This document shows, piece by piece, positions 55,390 to 62,835 of a DNA stretch of 64,000 nt (position 1 is the first letter of the stretch; the number at the start of each line of letters is the position of its first letter). Under the pieces are notes generated by a model, which ran no database searches, was not told the DNA's origin, and saw only the letters and a list, made by a program, of their open reading frames with translations. The position numbers and the translations under genes are program-made. This stretch comes from Marivibrio halodurans (GTDB lineage Bacteria; Pseudomonadota; Alphaproteobacteria; UBA8366; Aestuariispiraceae): assembly GCF_017963645.1 (NCBI RefSeq), contig NZ_JAGMWN010000001.1, positions 744,001-808,000 on the forward strand. The letters are read 5' to 3'.

Positions 55390-55548
55390 AACCCATCCTG
55401 CCGGGGCATTCATCATGTGCCGAGGGGAACTCGACCATATCGCCTACGCCATGCAGGTGGCGAGCGTCGAGGTTTGGCGGTGCCCCCCTCCGATCCGGGC
55501 GAAAAGCGTGGGCGTGGGCCGGTCAGACCCGCCGAACGGCCCAGCGTG

Positions 55549-55582
55549 CTGCGGCCGAGTGGCTGCGGCCGAGTGGCTGCGG
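55549..55582. repeat. 14-bp tandem repeat, 2.4 copies
   Basis: CTGCGGCCGAGTGG is repeated exactly at 55549-55562 and 55563-55576, with a third partial copy to 55582, in the gap between the cyclase and OmpA-type genes. Confidence 0.9.
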
Positions 55583-55623
55583 GGCCTCGGCCCCCGACCA
55601 GATCGGCGGGCACGCCGACCGGC

Positions 55624-56787
55624 CTAGAAACTCATGAAAATCTCGGCTCGGCGGTTGGCCGCGATGCCGGCATCGGTGCTCTCGTCATAGCGCGGTTGCT
55701 TGGCGCCCCGCGCATCGATGCTGAGCGCGTCGCGCGGCACGCCATAGTCGGCCAGCGCATCGGCAACCACGCTCGCCCGGTCGAGCGAGGCCTTGTAGGT
55801 GACGAGCGCGGCCTGCTGGCTCCCGTCCTCGGTACCGACGGAGGTGTGTCCGATGATCCGCACCGTCTGAGCCCCTTGCGAGAAGATCTGAGCCACCTGC
55901 CGTAGGATTTCGCGGTCATGCCCGGTCAGGCCGGCGCCACCACCGGGGAAATAGATGGTGGCGATAAGCCGCTCGCTCCCCGCCTGGGGCGCGTCCTGTT
56001 GCGCCGGCGGCGAGGTCGCATCGGCCGACCGCGCCATGCCGGCCGCCGAGTCCGGCGGCTGGGCCGGGCGCATGGGCTCGTCCGACGCCCGAGCGGATCC
56101 GCCCAGAGGTTCCGGCGCGGGAGCCTGTTCCGCCACCTGGGGTGCCGCCTGGGATTCCTGGGACGCGGATGCGGGGGAAGAAGAGGCCGGTTCGGGCGGG
56201 GCCGGTTGGGGCTGCGCGGGTTCGGAACCGGGGGCAGGAGCGGGCGCGGGCGTGGCGCTCGACGCTTGGCTCGGCGCGGGCGCGACCGTCGGCACGGAAG
56301 TATCCTTCTCGGCCGCACCAGAATTCGGGGCGGCGCCGTCCCCAGCCATGCCTGTGTTATCGAGGTTGGCGGTGGGCGGCTCTCCGGGTTGTTGCTCCAG
56401 GGCCTGCATCGCGGCTTCGGCGCGATTCTGCTCCGGCGGCGGCGCGCGACGGATCACCTCGTCGGAATATTGCGCGTTCTGACGATCGGCGACCAACCCG
56501 GCGCGCAGATCCTCGAAGCGGCTCTTGATCTCCGGTTCGGGCGGACGCTCCGGCACGGTGGCGAGCTTGGGATAATCCTCGTCCGCGCCGGGCACGGGCT
56601 TCGACGGGCGCGGCGCCCCCTCGGGCGGCTCCGGATCATCGTCGGAGAACCATTCCGTCGGATCGGCCGCGTCCACCACGTCGCGGGTCGTGTCGCAGGC
56701 CTGGAGGACAACGGCCCCCAACAGCAACAGCATCGGCAGCCCGAGCCCTTTGAGAAGACGGCCGAGACGGAAGGTGCGGAGGGTCAT
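55624..56787 (-). CDS. OmpA-family lipoprotein with long disordered linker
   Basis: A 387-residue protein. The signal peptide ends in a lipobox LQAC (Cys31), so it is lipidated. Residues about 45-265 are Pro/Ala/Glu/Ser-rich and disordered. The C-terminal 110 residues form an OmpA/peptidoglycan-binding domain (VRIIGHTSVG, ANRRAEIFMSF). It should bridge a membrane and peptidoglycan. The start at 56787 is chosen because the lipoprotein signal follows directly. It is divergent from phaC. Confidence 0.85.
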   Translation of the reverse strand: MTLRTFRLGRLLKGLGLPMLLLLGAVVLQACDTTRDVVDAADPTEWFSDDDPEPPEGAPRPSKPVPGADEDYPKLATVPERPPEPEIKSRFEDLRAGLVADRQNAQYSDEVIRRAPPPEQNRAEAAMQALEQQPGEPPTANLDNTGMAGDGAAPNSGAAEKDTSVPTVAPAPSQASSATPAPAPAPGSEPAQPQPAPPEPASSSPASASQESQAAPQVAEQAPAPEPLGGSARASDEPMRPAQPPDSAAGMARSADATSPPAQQDAPQAGSERLIATIYFPGGGAGLTGHDREILRQVAQIFSQGAQTVRIIGHTSVGTEDGSQQAALVTYKASLDRASVVADALADYGVPRDALSIDARGAKQPRYDESTDAGIAANRRAEIFMSF

Positions 56788-57100
56788 GAGGATCGATCCA
56801 TCGTGCTTTCGCAAGTGACGCCACGCCGGTCGCCGGCCACCGGCCAGCCCAGGGCGCGCATAGTATGGCCGCCGCCCGCGCGGAGCAACCGCGAGAAGCC
56901 GATCGCGCCCAGCCCCCGGCGGCCGCCTTGGCGCCACCGGGGGGGCTGCGGTATAAGGCGGGACGTTGAAAATCTCGCGCGCGCTCTAAGATGAAGAACG
57001 TGCAAGCGATAGGAAAAGCAGCCGGCGGGTATCATCATCGCCTTCCCGTCACGTCCCGGCCCGGGACGGCGGCATGCCACCCAAGGGAACGGAACGCACC
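56788..57100. other. Divergent intergenic region upstream of phaC
   Basis: About 310 nt with no supported gene. TTGAAA (56966-56971) and TAAGAT (56987-56992), 15 bp apart, are a candidate phaC promoter. A perfect palindrome lies downstream of it at 57052-57068. Confidence 0.45.
57052..57068. promoter_or_regulatory. Perfect 8-bp inverted repeat in the phaC leader
   Basis: CGTCCCGG, one C, then CCGGGACG. It sits between the candidate promoter and the phaC start, where an operator or an mRNA hairpin could act. Its role is not established. Confidence 0.45.
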
Positions 57101-58930
57101 ATGAGCGAGGACAAGCAGCGCGAAGCGGAGCAGGAGCACGGCCAAGCCCTCGACCCGGTCGAGTGGTCGCGCAGCATGACCCACATCGCCGAGCGCAGCC
57201 AACGGCTCGTCGGCGACTTCCTATCGCGGCAGGCCGAGACGGGCGGCGCCGACACGATGGACAGGGCCGATCCGCTCAATCTCGGCGGCGCCTTCTTCGA
57301 GATGACCAAGGCCATGATGAACAACCCGGCCGCGGTCATGCAGGCGAGCGTCGATCTCTGGTCGGACTATATCAATCTCTGGCAGGCGACGACGCGCCGG
57401 ATGCTGGGCGAGGAGGCCGATCCGGTGATCGAACCGGAGCGGGAGGATCGGCGCTTCCGGGACGAGACCTGGTCGGAGAACGCGATCTTCGACTATATCA
57501 AGCAGTCCTATCTGCTGTCCGCGCGCTGGATGCAGAACACGGTACGCGATGTCGACGGCGTGCTGGACGACCACACCGCGCGCAAGGTCGATTTCTATAC
57601 CAAGCAGTTCGCGGACGCGCTGGCGCCGACAAACTTCCTGATGACCAATCCGGAGGTGATCCGCGCGACGCTGGACAGCCGGGGCGAGAACCTCGTCCAC
57701 GGGCTGGAGAACCTGTTGGACGATCTGGAGCGCGGCAAGGGGCGCCTTAAGATCGCGATGACCGATGCCGACGCCTTCGAGGTCGGCGCCAACCTTGCCT
57801 GCACCGAGGGGCAGGTGGTCTTTCAGAACGATCTGATCCAGCTCATCCAATACGAGCCGAAGACGGAGCAGGTGCATAAGCGCCCGCTGCTGATCGTCCC
57901 GCCCTGGATCAACAAATATTACATCCTCGACCTGCGGCAGAAGAATAGCTTCATCAAATGGGCGGTGGAGCAGGGCTTCACCATCTTCACGATTTCCTGG
58001 GTCAATCCGGACGAGAAGCTCGCGGACAAGAGCTTCGAGGATTACATGCTCGAAGGGCCGCTCGCCGCGATGGACGCGGTGGAGCAGGCGACGGGCGAGA
58101 AGGACCTGAACCTGATCGGCTATTGCCTCGGCGGCACGCTGACGGCCGCGACGCTCGCCTATCTGACGGCCAAGGGCGACAATCGGGTGAAGGCGGTGAC
58201 CTACCTCACCACCATGATCGATTTCGAGGAATCGGGCGAGCTCAGCGTCTTCATCGACGAGGAACAGTTGGCCGCGCTCGAGGATCAGATGAACAAGCGC
58301 GGCTATCTCGAAGGCTCGGAGATGGCGACCACCTTCAACATGCTGCGGGCCAACGATCTGATCTGGTCTTTCGTGGTCAACAACTACCTGCTGGGCAAGG
58401 ACCCCTTCCCCTTCGACCTGCTCTATTGGAACAGCGATTCGACGCGCATGCCCGCGCGCATGCACAGTTTCTATCTCCGACAGATGTATCTGGAGAACAA
58501 GCTGATCGAGCCGGGCGGGATCGAACTCGCGGGCGTGCCGATCGACCTGACGACGATCAAGACGCCCAGCTATGTCCTCTCCACCCGGGAGGACCACATC
58601 GCGCCCTGGAAGCCGACCTTCGCCGCCTACAACACCTATTCGGGACCGGTGAAGTTCGTCCTTTCCGGCTCCGGCCATATCGCCGGCGTCATCAACCCGC
58701 CGAACCCGGACAAGGTGAAATACGGCTACTGGACCAACAGCCGCAAGGCAAAGACGCCGGAGACCTGGCTCAAGAACGCGACGCAGCATGAAGGCTCCTG
58801 GTGGCCGGACTGGAAGACCTGGATCACCAAGAAGGCCGGGCCGATGGTTCCCGCCCGTAAACCGGGCGACGGCAAGCTGTCGGTAATCGAACCGGCGCCG
58901 GGCTCCTATGTGAAGATGCGGGTCAATTGA
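57101..58930 (+). CDS. phaC: Class I poly(3-hydroxyalkanoate) synthase PhaC
   Basis: A 609-residue synthase, the usual class I length. The lipase-like box is GYCLGG with nucleophile C342; the other triad members are D498 (TREDHIAPW) and H526 (SGHIAGVINPP). It polymerises hydroxyacyl-CoA into storage granules. The ATG at 57101 (MSEDKQREAE) is preferred over an in-frame ATG at 57074. No phaA, phaB or phasin gene is adjacent. I see no terminator after it. Confidence 0.96.
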   Translation: MSEDKQREAEQEHGQALDPVEWSRSMTHIAERSQRLVGDFLSRQAETGGADTMDRADPLNLGGAFFEMTKAMMNNPAAVMQASVDLWSDYINLWQATTRRMLGEEADPVIEPEREDRRFRDETWSENAIFDYIKQSYLLSARWMQNTVRDVDGVLDDHTARKVDFYTKQFADALAPTNFLMTNPEVIRATLDSRGENLVHGLENLLDDLERGKGRLKIAMTDADAFEVGANLACTEGQVVFQNDLIQLIQYEPKTEQVHKRPLLIVPPWINKYYILDLRQKNSFIKWAVEQGFTIFTISWVNPDEKLADKSFEDYMLEGPLAAMDAVEQATGEKDLNLIGYCLGGTLTAATLAYLTAKGDNRVKAVTYLTTMIDFEESGELSVFIDEEQLAALEDQMNKRGYLEGSEMATTFNMLRANDLIWSFVVNNYLLGKDPFPFDLLYWNSDSTRMPARMHSFYLRQMYLENKLIEPGGIELAGVPIDLTTIKTPSYVLSTREDHIAPWKPTFAAYNTYSGPVKFVLSGSGHIAGVINPPNPDKVKYGYWTNSRKAKTPETWLKNATQHEGSWWPDWKTWITKKAGPMVPARKPGDGKLSVIEPAPGSYVKMRVN

Positions 58931-59141
58931 CCACGTGCCCCCAAAAGCGCTCTAACCTCAGCCACCATTCGCCCCCCTAGACGCGGCTTGATCGAGTTCA
59001 CTAAGCCTGCCCGTGCCTAGGGAGATACGGCCTCTATAATTAGGTTGTGTTTCAAAATAAAACCATTTTCCCGTAATAGGGGACAAGGATAGGGGTTGAG
59101 GTTACCTTTGGAATGATCCAAGTAATACTAAAACGCTTTAA

Positions 59142-59261
59142 GGTCATAGACACATTAATATCGTAACGGAATTCATTTCTTCTAAAATAGAAAACATTAT
59201 AGACGGCAATGAATTATATGAAATTTTTCATGGAATCAAATATAAGAGTGTATCTCCTTAG
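59142..59261 (+). pseudogene. Possible decayed coding fragment
   Basis: An open frame of 39 codons ends at TAG 59259-59261 and reads like protein (EFISSKIENIIDGNELYEIF, then HGIKYKSVSP) but has no start codon after the upstream stop. It could be the 3' end of a lost gene or chance in AT-rich DNA. Confidence 0.2.
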
Positions 59262-59297
59262 CATACGTTGTTGACGATTTTCCTATAGCGGCGTAAC

Positions 59298-59347
59298 CTT
59301 CCCCATATTGCATGGGGGAGGACTTCCCCATATTGCATGGGGGAGGA
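59298..59347 (+). repeat. 25-bp exact tandem duplication carrying the ribosome-binding site
   Basis: Two head-to-tail copies of a 25-bp unit (59298-59322 and 59323-59347). Each holds CCCCATATTGCATGGGG, a short stem, and GGGGGAGGA, a strong Shine-Dalgarno sequence. The second copy is 3 nt upstream of the ATG at 59351. An ATG inside the first copy (59312) is in frame and gives a 13-residue extension. Confidence 0.95.
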
Positions 59348-59350
59348 TTT

Positions 59351-60370
59351 ATGAGTTCGGCGAATGAACGTATGTTTTATCTCATGCGTCTAGCGATGGG
59401 GCGATACCCAGCGGTGGACGCAAGTGTAACCATTCAAATCCTGATCGAAGCTTGCGAGCATGCGCGAAAAAAGGCGACAGACGTCGCGTGGGTTGTTGGT
59501 AACCAAGTCCACGGAGACGAACCAGGCATCAATAGCTCTAACGCTATATATCTTGCCGATTTCCGACAGGATGAGAAGTACGTCTACATTTTGCTAGTGC
59601 GAGGCGACCCGACAGTCGGGCGACCCACGTTTGCGAACATGAAGAAAAAGAGTGTAACGCCCGCAACGTCTGATGATCCGGACGCGGTGCCAGCTGTCTC
59701 AGCGTTGCTGGTTATTGAGCGAGGTGTCTTGGTCAGCGACAAAGGGCAACATAGATCGATTCTTGAACGTGCGTCCGGCCTCGGCAAAGTCATGGTTAGA
59801 GATTACTTGGCAGTTCTTCTTCGACGGTATGCCAAGGAACATCCAGACAAGTTTGAAGCCCAGAAGAAAGTTAGCAAGAAGGGCGAGAAGCCTGAAACCA
59901 TCCAATATTCGCCGACCGTCAAGCTGCATCCACAACAGAATGCCAGCTTGAAGAACGATATGGAGCAGGGTCAGATTGGAGGCTTCCGCCTGATGCGAGG
60001 GGAGGCCAAATACAATGGTCCAGCCGATGAAGCAAAGATCGTGGGGACAAATGTCCAGCTTAAAGTGAAGCTCGCGCCAACAGGAAATGTTCAAGACGTT
60101 TTCAAAACCTTGAAGAATGTCAAAGAGGCAATGAGCGATGCGGTGAACTTCGACAGCTACAAGCTTGATCTTCTCGATACTGATGATGGCGACAATCACA
60201 GCACGCAGCTGTTGCCACTTGAGACAATCGATAACGCTGACATGCGTTATTGCCGAACGGTGAAAGCTTCGGGTTTTTCATCGGAACTGGAGCAATGCTA
60301 CGCAAGGTTTCATGAAGAGATCGTAGACAAAGCGAAAAAATTTTTCGATTTGGGCGATTACTGGAAATAG
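59351..60370 (+). CDS. Unrecognised soluble protein, first gene of an island cassette
   Basis: A 339-residue protein without TM segments or a signal. The N-terminal third contains SVTIQILIEACEHARKKATD and a strand-rich YLADFRQDEKYVYILLVRGD. The middle has a Lys-rich stretch (AQKKVSKKGEKPETIQ) and the C-terminus ends FHEEIVDKAKKFFDLGDYWK. I do not recognise the family. Codon use is less GC-biased than its neighbours, indicating recent transfer. The stop lies inside the ribosome-binding site of the next gene, so the two form an operon. Confidence 0.75.
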   Translation: MSSANERMFYLMRLAMGRYPAVDASVTIQILIEACEHARKKATDVAWVVGNQVHGDEPGINSSNAIYLADFRQDEKYVYILLVRGDPTVGRPTFANMKKKSVTPATSDDPDAVPAVSALLVIERGVLVSDKGQHRSILERASGLGKVMVRDYLAVLLRRYAKEHPDKFEAQKKVSKKGEKPETIQYSPTVKLHPQQNASLKNDMEQGQIGGFRLMRGEAKYNGPADEAKIVGTNVQLKVKLAPTGNVQDVFKTLKNVKEAMSDAVNFDSYKLDLLDTDDGDNHSTQLLPLETIDNADMRYCRTVKASGFSSELEQCYARFHEEIVDKAKKFFDLGDYWK

Positions 60371-60379
60371 GAGAACGGT

Positions 60380-60952
60380 ATGTGGTGGGCAAGATACCTG
60401 TTCTCCGGCTTCGCTTTTCTTAGTGTATCGGAAGATGCTCCGTTTCATCATTCCAAGCGCGTACTGGAGTTCGCGCTGCCGATTGTGCTTACGATATTGA
60501 CGCTGTGGGCATACATATGCCTCCGATCATATTTCGTAGTCGGGATTCCCGGAACACTCGATGGCAAATTGTTTCAGCTCGTCGTATTCATGGTCCCATT
60601 CCACTTAGCTGCACTCGCAGCTTTGGCAACTTTTCAAAGCCCGGCATTAGATAAGCCACCGGCTGGTGCAGCGGCTTCTATTCGCAGGTGGAGCAATGAA
60701 GACAACGGCTGGTTTCGCCATCTCCTGACCATGAGGGAGTATGCCTGCCGTTTGTTTGGCTATCTATGCGCGCTGGGGATCATCTATCTCGTCGTGTCGA
60801 TCTCTGCGTCACTGATAAACTTTTCGGCAATCCCATGGACGTCGAACGATCTGGTGCACATGGCCATGGTTGCCGCGATAGTTGGTTTCTTTTGGCACTA
60901 CATCGTAATGTCGCTTTATGCGATCTATTTTCTGATAGCGAAGACCGTATAG
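60380..60952 (+). CDS. Unrecognised four-helix membrane protein, second gene of the island cassette
   Basis: A 190-residue protein with four likely TM helices (about 27-50, 66-88, 125-148, 158-186). Between helices 2 and 3 is a polar loop with a WSNEDNGWFRHLLTMREYACR segment. An AGGAG site follows the upstream stop directly. Codon use is AT-shifted, as in the preceding gene. A soluble-plus-membrane pair in an insert is a layout seen in several phage-defence systems, but I cannot place this one in a named system. Confidence 0.72.
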   Translation: MWWARYLFSGFAFLSVSEDAPFHHSKRVLEFALPIVLTILTLWAYICLRSYFVVGIPGTLDGKLFQLVVFMVPFHLAALAALATFQSPALDKPPAGAAASIRRWSNEDNGWFRHLLTMREYACRLFGYLCALGIIYLVVSISASLINFSAIPWTSNDLVHMAMVAAIVGFFWHYIVMSLYAIYFLIAKTV

Positions 60953-60981
60953 ATAGACGGTCAGGTTGGATACAGAATCTC

Positions 60982-61089
60982 ATGGTGTACAAAGAAACGC
61001 TAACACTAAAAAAGGCTGTCGAGACTCGTCAGGTGGAACGGTTCATTCGGGAACATGAAGAAGACTGTACAGAGACGGTAATCACCTGA
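60982..61089 (+). pseudogene. 35-codon ORF resembling the start of a small alphaproteobacterial family
   Basis: The frame MVYKETLTLKKAVETRQVER (then FIREHEEDCTETVIT) resembles the N-terminus of a small family that I recall as beginning KLTLKEAVESGRLEEFIAQEE and running on for about 30 more residues. Here it stops early and has no ribosome-binding site, so it is probably a truncated remnant at the right edge of the insert. Confidence 0.35.
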
Positions 61090-61288
61090 CACCTCCCGCT
61101 CCAGCATACGCATTTCGACCTGGCTCCTGAAAATCGAAAGCCCCGCTCTCGGAGCGGGGCTTCATATGTTTCGGCTTCCGTTTGTAAGCCTTTGCCGAAG
61201 GTTCGACCCGGAGGCCGCGCACCCATGCGGCGACGGCCTCCGGATTTCGGCGTTTCGGTGGCGCCGATGCCTTTCTCCGCTTGGTCAT
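61082..61288 (-). CDS. Small basic ORF with an internal terminator hairpin (arfA-like arrangement)
   Basis: A 68-codon frame, MTKRRKASAPPKRRNPEAVA onward, whose ATG overlaps the stop of the gamma-carbonic anhydrase gene (ATGA), so translation is coupled. It is very basic and contains SAKAYKRKPKHMK, reminiscent of the KGSYxRKGKH region of the ribosome-rescue factor ArfA. Codons 43-51 coincide with an intrinsic terminator, so most transcripts may lack its stop codon. Homology to ArfA is uncertain; the ORF could also be spurious. Confidence 0.45.
   Translation of the reverse strand: MTKRRKASAPPKRRNPEAVAAWVRGLRVEPSAKAYKRKPKHMKPRSESGAFDFQEPGRNAYAGAGGVR
61138..61162 (-). terminator. Rho-independent terminator
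   Basis: A perfect 11-bp stem (AAGCCCCGCTC / GAGCGGGGCTT) with a 3-nt loop. On the minus strand it is followed by TCGATTTTC, a modest T-tract, so it should terminate the murI/gamma-carbonic anhydrase direction. It lies within the small ORF 61082-61288. Confidence 0.8.
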
Positions 61289-61824
61289 GACAGGCTCTCC
61301 GCGTGCTGCTTCGCCAGATCGGTATAGTGCGTGTGGGTCCAGGTGATCATCTTGCGGTCGTCCTCGGTCACGTCCCGCATGCGTTTCGCCGGCCAGCCGG
61401 CCCATAGCTCGCCCGCGCGCACGATCTTTCCCGGCGTGATCAGCGCGCCGGCGGCAACCATGCCGCCGCCTTCCACCTTCGCGCCGTCCATCACGACCGC
61501 CTTCATGCCGACGAAGCCGCCCGCCTCCACCGTGCAGGCATGCAGCAACGCCATATGCCCGACGGAAACCTCGTCGCCGACATAGCAACCCTGCCCATGT
61601 GTCGCGACATGGATGACGGTACCGTCCTGGATATTGACCCGATCGCCGATGCGAATCTCGTTCACATCGCCGCGCAGGATGCAGCCGTACCAGATGCCGC
61701 AATCGGCGCCGATCGCGACATCGCCGATCACGCTCGCCCCGGGCGCGAGGAAGCTTCGCGCGCCGATGCGCGGGCGCGCATCGCCGAAAGGCAGGATATT
61801 TCCATGATCGTAACGGATGCTCAT
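61285..61824 (-). CDS. Gamma-class carbonic anhydrase family protein
   Basis: A 179-residue left-handed beta-helix protein with hexapeptide repeats. The metal-binding His positions are visible in GTVIHVATHGQG and VSVGHMALLHAC, as in YrdA/CaiE-type proteins. It may hydrate CO2 or serve as a metal-bound chaperone or acyltransferase-like protein; the family is functionally mixed. The ATG at 61824 (MSIRYDHGN) fits the family. It is downstream of murI on the same strand. Confidence 0.85.
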   Translation of the reverse strand: MSIRYDHGNILPFGDARPRIGARSFLAPGASVIGDVAIGADCGIWYGCILRGDVNEIRIGDRVNIQDGTVIHVATHGQGCYVGDEVSVGHMALLHACTVEAGGFVGMKAVVMDGAKVEGGGMVAAGALITPGKIVRAGELWAGWPAKRMRDVTEDDRKMITWTHTHYTDLAKQHAESLS

Positions 61825-61896
61825 CTCAAGCGCGCCTCGTTCCACCGACCCCATTCCCGGATGACGCGCGGCTGATAGCATAGGCGGCGGGCCGGG

Positions 61897-62823
61897 TCAC
61901 TCGGACCGTTCGGCCGCACTCGCCTCCTCCGTCCCCGAGGAGCGTGCCGGGCTGGGGGCATTGCCCGGCGGCGGCGCGCTGATATGGGTGAAGGTGACGG
62001 GCTCGCCATAGAAGCGCGCCGCGTTCCCGGATATCCCTTCCGGGTCGCCGGAGGTCGTCAGGTGGACGCCCGGCGCCTCCTCCGTCGCACGGGCGAAGCG
62101 CTTGTGCCGGACGAGATAGTCCGCCAGCCCCTGCGCGCACAATTCGGCCTGATCGACGAACCGCACGTCATGCGGCAAATGGCGGGCGAAGATCGGCTGG
62201 ACCAGCGGGAAATGGGTGCAACCCAGCAACACCAGGTCGACGCGCTTGCCCCCCGCCTTCGACATCAACGATCCGACATAGCGCGCGATGCCTCGGTCCA
62301 GGTCGCTTTCGTCCCAGCCCTCCTCGATCGCCTGGGCGAGACGCGGGCAGGCCTGTTGCAAGACGTGCAGATGACGCGCGCGCCGCCGCAACTCCCGGCC
62401 GAAGGCATCGCTATCGATCGTCGTTCGGGTGGCGAAGACCGCGACCGTCCTGGCCGGCCGGTCGGCGCTGTAGCGGCTCACGCCGGGCGCGGTCCAATTG
62501 GTCCCGCTCAGACTCTCTATCGCGGGCACGAAGACGCCCAGGATATTGCGGTCGGGCCAATGCGCGGGCAGCCATTCCTGTTGCAGGCGGCGCAGGGCCA
62601 CCGCGCTCGCCGTGTTGCAGGCCAGCACGACCAGCCCGCAGCCCGCGCGGAACAGACGATCGACGCCGCGCCGCGTCAGCATGTAGATCTCGTCCGCCGG
62701 CCGCTTGCCATAGGGGGCGTAGGCGTGATCCCCGAAATAGAGGAATCGCTCCTCCGGCAGGCGCGCGACCAGCGCGCGCAGAACCGTCAGCCCCCCGATG
62801 CCGGAATCGAAAACCCCGATCAT
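61897..62823 (-). CDS. murI: Glutamate racemase MurI
   Basis: A 308-residue racemase that supplies D-glutamate for peptidoglycan. The start MIGVFDSGIGGLTVLRAL and the two catalytic Cys regions, VLACNTASA and LLGCTHFPL, are diagnostic. The last 35 residues form a low-complexity Pro/Ser/Glu tail beyond the usual end. It starts 12 nt after argC on the same strand. Confidence 0.94.
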   Translation of the reverse strand: MIGVFDSGIGGLTVLRALVARLPEERFLYFGDHAYAPYGKRPADEIYMLTRRGVDRLFRAGCGLVVLACNTASAVALRRLQQEWLPAHWPDRNILGVFVPAIESLSGTNWTAPGVSRYSADRPARTVAVFATRTTIDSDAFGRELRRRARHLHVLQQACPRLAQAIEEGWDESDLDRGIARYVGSLMSKAGGKRVDLVLLGCTHFPLVQPIFARHLPHDVRFVDQAELCAQGLADYLVRHKRFARATEEAPGVHLTTSGDPEGISGNAARFYGEPVTFTHISAPPPGNAPSPARSSGTEEASAAERSE

Positions 62824-62835
62824 CGATCGGCGTCG

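Larger units (their letters stand above)
58931..59350. other. AT-rich intergenic stretch at the left edge of a foreign-looking insert
   Basis: About 420 nt. From roughly 59030 the base composition changes sharply to A+T-rich, unlike the phaC side. It contains a 40-codon open frame without a start (59142-59261), and a 25-bp tandem duplication that ends at the ribosome-binding site of the next gene. No tRNA or integrase is visible. Confidence 0.6.

Noticed and set aside
59351-60952. Assignment of the island cassette to the Kiwa defence system
   Set aside because: Only the part list (soluble plus four-helix membrane protein) is similar. Gene order differs and I could not match any motif to DUF4868.
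58931-61089. Insertion sequence or integrative element
   Set aside because: No transposase, integrase, tRNA target or terminal inverted repeats could be found, so I describe it only as a foreign-looking insert.
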